A DNA stretch of 64,000 nt from Peribacillus folii (GTDB lineage: Bacteria > Bacillota > Bacilli > Bacillales > DSM-1321): positions 186,001 to 250,000 of the forward strand of contig NZ_JASJOM010000006.1 of the NCBI RefSeq assembly GCF_030271255.1, in the 5' to 3' direction. Made by a program: the position numbers and the translations under genes. Positions 62,278 to 64,000 of this stretch are shown here, piece after piece. Numbering within the stretch: position 1 is the stretch's first letter; the number at the start of each line of letters is the position of its first letter. A model generated the notes under the pieces. The model was not told the origin of the DNA and searched no databases. It saw only the letters and a list, made by a program, of their open reading frames with translations.

Positions 62278-62910
62278 TTATTTTTCTTCAGCACTTACAA
62301 CTATCCCGCAAGCTTGTCTATCACCAGCATCTCCCGTTTTCAACGTATCTTCATCAGGTCCCTTTTGTCCTTTGGCTTCATAGCGGTCTGGAATATTGGC
62401 AAAATTGTCTGGGTTCGCATGAACGATGACAGCCAGCTCTTCCTTCTTCAGTTGATCGATCGTCATACTATCCAACGTTGCCGTATATTTAGCTGTTCCA
62501 TCCTCTTTCACATATAATGGCGGCATATCTCCTGCATGATGGGAGTGCGTTTCATCAGTTGGATTGAAGTGGCCTCCGGCTGTAGTGAATGGCCCCTCCT
62601 TGGCTTCTGGTTCACAAATCGCGTTTTCATGAATATGAAAGCCATGATAGCCCGGTTCAAGCCCTTCCAAAGCTGACTGGATCAATACTGCATTCTCTTC
62701 TGCGGTAAAGTTTACGGTCCCGAGTGTTTTTCCCTCTACATCCTTAACCTCCGCCTTCACCTGCGGATCCACGTCCGTTTGGGTTCCTTGTCCTGCCGTA
62801 TGGATATCCTCGACATTTTTGTCACCCTGATCGGAGTCATCCGCCGCATTACAGCCATAAAGTAAAAAGGCTGTACAAATAGGCAGCACAAGCTTTCGTT
62901 TAAAGTTCAT
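62278..62910 (-). CDS. Cu/Zn superoxide dismutase-family lipoprotein (SodC/YojM-like)
   Basis: This 210-residue protein has a signal peptide with lipobox L-Y-G-C (Cys20) and a mature SOD domain. The metal ligands line up with SodC: His92 and His94 in GFHIHE, bridging His114 in GGHFNP, His125 and Asp128 in HHAGD, and His164 in VIVHANP. The disulfide Cys99/Cys201 and the active-site Arg198 in AGDRQACG are present. It therefore looks catalytically competent, unlike B. subtilis YojM, which is reported to have lost copper ligands. ATG 62910 follows AGAGGAGGATTGACG. Confidence 0.88.
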   Translation of the reverse strand: MNFKRKLVLPICTAFLLYGCNAADDSDQGDKNVEDIHTAGQGTQTDVDPQVKAEVKDVEGKTLGTVNFTAEENAVLIQSALEGLEPGYHGFHIHENAICEPEAKEGPFTTAGGHFNPTDETHSHHAGDMPPLYVKEDGTAKYTATLDSMTIDQLKKEELAVIVHANPDNFANIPDRYEAKGQKGPDEDTLKTGDAGDRQACGIVVSAEEK

Positions 62911-63078
62911 CGTCAATCCTCCTCTTTCCGTTATGTATCTACCCCTATTACTTTCCACTATTATGGAAGATTAAACAGAAAGAGGATGAAATGGTAAAAT
63001 AGATTACAAATATCAAAGGAAATGTCTTACTAAATTCTCAGCAAATCCTTTATCAGCCTAGTTTGATGTGCTCATTAA

Positions 63079-64000
63079 TCATAAGGGGATGACACCAAAG
63101 GTAATGGCTGCGATTGTCATGACAATCGTGGTCCCAAACGCCCACTTGAACAGGAATTTTTGGTGATCGGAAAAATCCACGCCAACAAGGCCGATCAATA
63201 TGAAGGTGGCAGGAACCAGCGGTGATAAAGGGAAACCGGTGGTCGAATGGCCCAGCAAAGCCGCCCGGCCTATTTCTACAGGGGCAATGCCGAAGTTCGA
63301 GGCAGTTTCACTGATGATGGGCAATATGCCAAAATAATAGGCATCAGGGGAAAAAATGAACCCCATCGGCAGACTTGTAAGTGCGACAACAAGCGGCAAA
63401 TGCCCCCCTATCCAATCCGGTATGAACGTTACGATGGCAGCGGCCATCGAATCCATCATCTTAGTTTCCGTGAATACTCCCGTGAAAATCCCTGCAGCAA
63501 AAATGAGTGTACAAATCATCACGAAACTATTGGCGTGACTTAAGATCCTTTCCTGCTGTTCTTTCGGATCCGGGAAGTTAACGAACAACGCGACAGCAAA
63601 AGCTGAGGCAAATAAGATTTGGATCGGCAGCACCTCCATCACCAGCAAGACCATCAGCGTAATCGTCAAAAGCCAGTTAAACCAAAATAACTTGGCTTGT
63701 CTTCCGGAAGTGATTTCACCCGCTGCAGCCTGTTCACTCATTCCCGGCGGCATGTCCGCCTTCAGCGCACTGATTCCCAACCTCGCCCTTTCCTTTTTAC
63801 CCAGGATATATGCCGAGAAAAGCGTCCATAATAATCCGAATATCATGACAGGAATAAGCGGTATGAATAAATCCGAGACTTCAACCTGGAGGCTGGCTGC
63901 CGCTCTGACCAAGGGACCTCCCCAAGGTATCATATTCATGACACCCGCCGCCAAGCCGACGACACAGGCCAATACGAGTCTATTCATCCCTAGCTTCATA
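63079..64000 (-). CDS. CitMHS family metal-citrate transporter, C-terminal part
   Basis: About 307 residues are visible of a membrane protein that continues beyond the window edge. The first visible Met lies inside a helix, so it is not the start. GVMNMIPWGGPLVRAAASL (about 19-37 of the visible part), the cytoplasmic loop at about 65-100, and FSPDAYYFGILPIISE with LLGHSTTGFPLSPLVPATF match the CitM/CitH family, which imports citrate complexed with Mg or Ca in symport with protons. Full members have about 430 residues. Its regulator, usually a CitST pair, is not in view. Confidence 0.88.
   Translation of the reverse strand, partial: MKLGMNRLVLACVVGLAAGVMNMIPWGGPLVRAAASLQVEVSDLFIPLIPVMIFGLLWTLFSAYILGKKERARLGISALKADMPPGMSEQAAAGEITSGRQAKLFWFNWLLTITLMVLLVMEVLPIQILFASAFAVALFVNFPDPKEQQERILSHANSFVMICTLIFAAGIFTGVFTETKMMDSMAAAIVTFIPDWIGGHLPLVVALTSLPMGFIFSPDAYYFGILPIISETASNFGIAPVEIGRAALLGHSTTGFPLSPLVPATFILIGLVGVDFSDHQKFLFKWAFGTTIVMTIAAITFGVIPL

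Noticed and set aside
1..64000. mobile elements, prophage, CRISPR arrays, tRNA or rRNA genes
   Set aside because: No transposase, integrase, phage structural gene, regularly spaced repeat or tRNA-like cloverleaf was seen anywhere in the window.

Overview
The window looks like chromosome from a low-GC, endospore-forming Bacillaceae bacterium. Evidence: spore-coat-type YheC/YheD ATP-grasp genes with YheE, an MsmX/YxkF pair, a BmrC/BmrD (YheI/YheH) exporter pair, S-box leaders, strong AGGAGG ribosome sites with frequent TTG and GTG starts, and a YtvI-like protein. The gene set resembles the Peribacillus/Bacillus simplex group, but that is inference. There are no tRNA, rRNA, CRISPR, prophage or IS genes. 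Almost everything is core or lineage-specific chromosome.

Layout: 1-4.3 kb is a tandem run of YheC/YheD-family ATP-grasp genes (end of one, then three complete, overlapping by ATGA), with yheE and a small acidic protein. 4.3-5.0 kb on the minus strand is a complete cobalamin riboswitch with promoter and terminator whose only downstream gene is an unrecognised 82-residue protein. 5.2-10.3 kb holds an MBL hydrolase and an S-box-controlled metNPQ methionine importer followed by an iron-ADH-family reductase. 10.5-14.5 kb holds YxkF-like regulator, msmX, a zinc-ribbon protein and fumC. 14.8-17.3 kb is an S-box metI-metC operon. 17.6-22.2 kb (minus) is Zur-box-preceded L31 type B and the bmrCD-like exporter operon with a 26-codon leader peptide and attenuator.

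22.3-32.3 kb holds small membrane and DUF2515 proteins, a class B PBP, CBS, AIM24, SDR, a phasin-like protein with UbiB kinase, and a catalase-like lipid/peroxide enzyme. 32.7-37.7 kb holds glutathione peroxidase, two Lrp/AsnC regulators flanking an AhpD-like protein, a stand-alone HisC and an amino acid permease. 38-42.9 kb (minus) is a complete four-gene 2-oxo acid dehydrogenase operon (E1a-E1b-E2-E3). 43.4-50.6 kb holds IadA, a degenerate HPr-like protein with a 22-residue membrane peptide, a class A PBP, UspA, a Mn-type CDF exporter and a soluble histidine kinase.

50.6-56.7 kb contains two paralogous CNNM/CorC Mg exporters. Each has a long leader in which a strong Shine-Dalgarno is followed by a hairpin and then a TTG start. 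Between them lie DedA, a 57-residue protein, a FixH/YtkA lipoprotein and a YitT protein. 56.8-64 kb has a 49-residue DnaJ-type zinc-finger protein, a YtvI-like permease, MarR, a nitronate monooxygenase-GNAT fusion, TrhO, a Cu/Zn SOD lipoprotein and the end of a CitMHS transporter.

The most notable observations are the orphan cobalamin riboswitch with its small protein, the paired CNNM leaders, the bmrB-like attenuator, the NMO-GNAT fusion with a relic internal start, and the HPr-like protein that lacks both phosphorylation sites.
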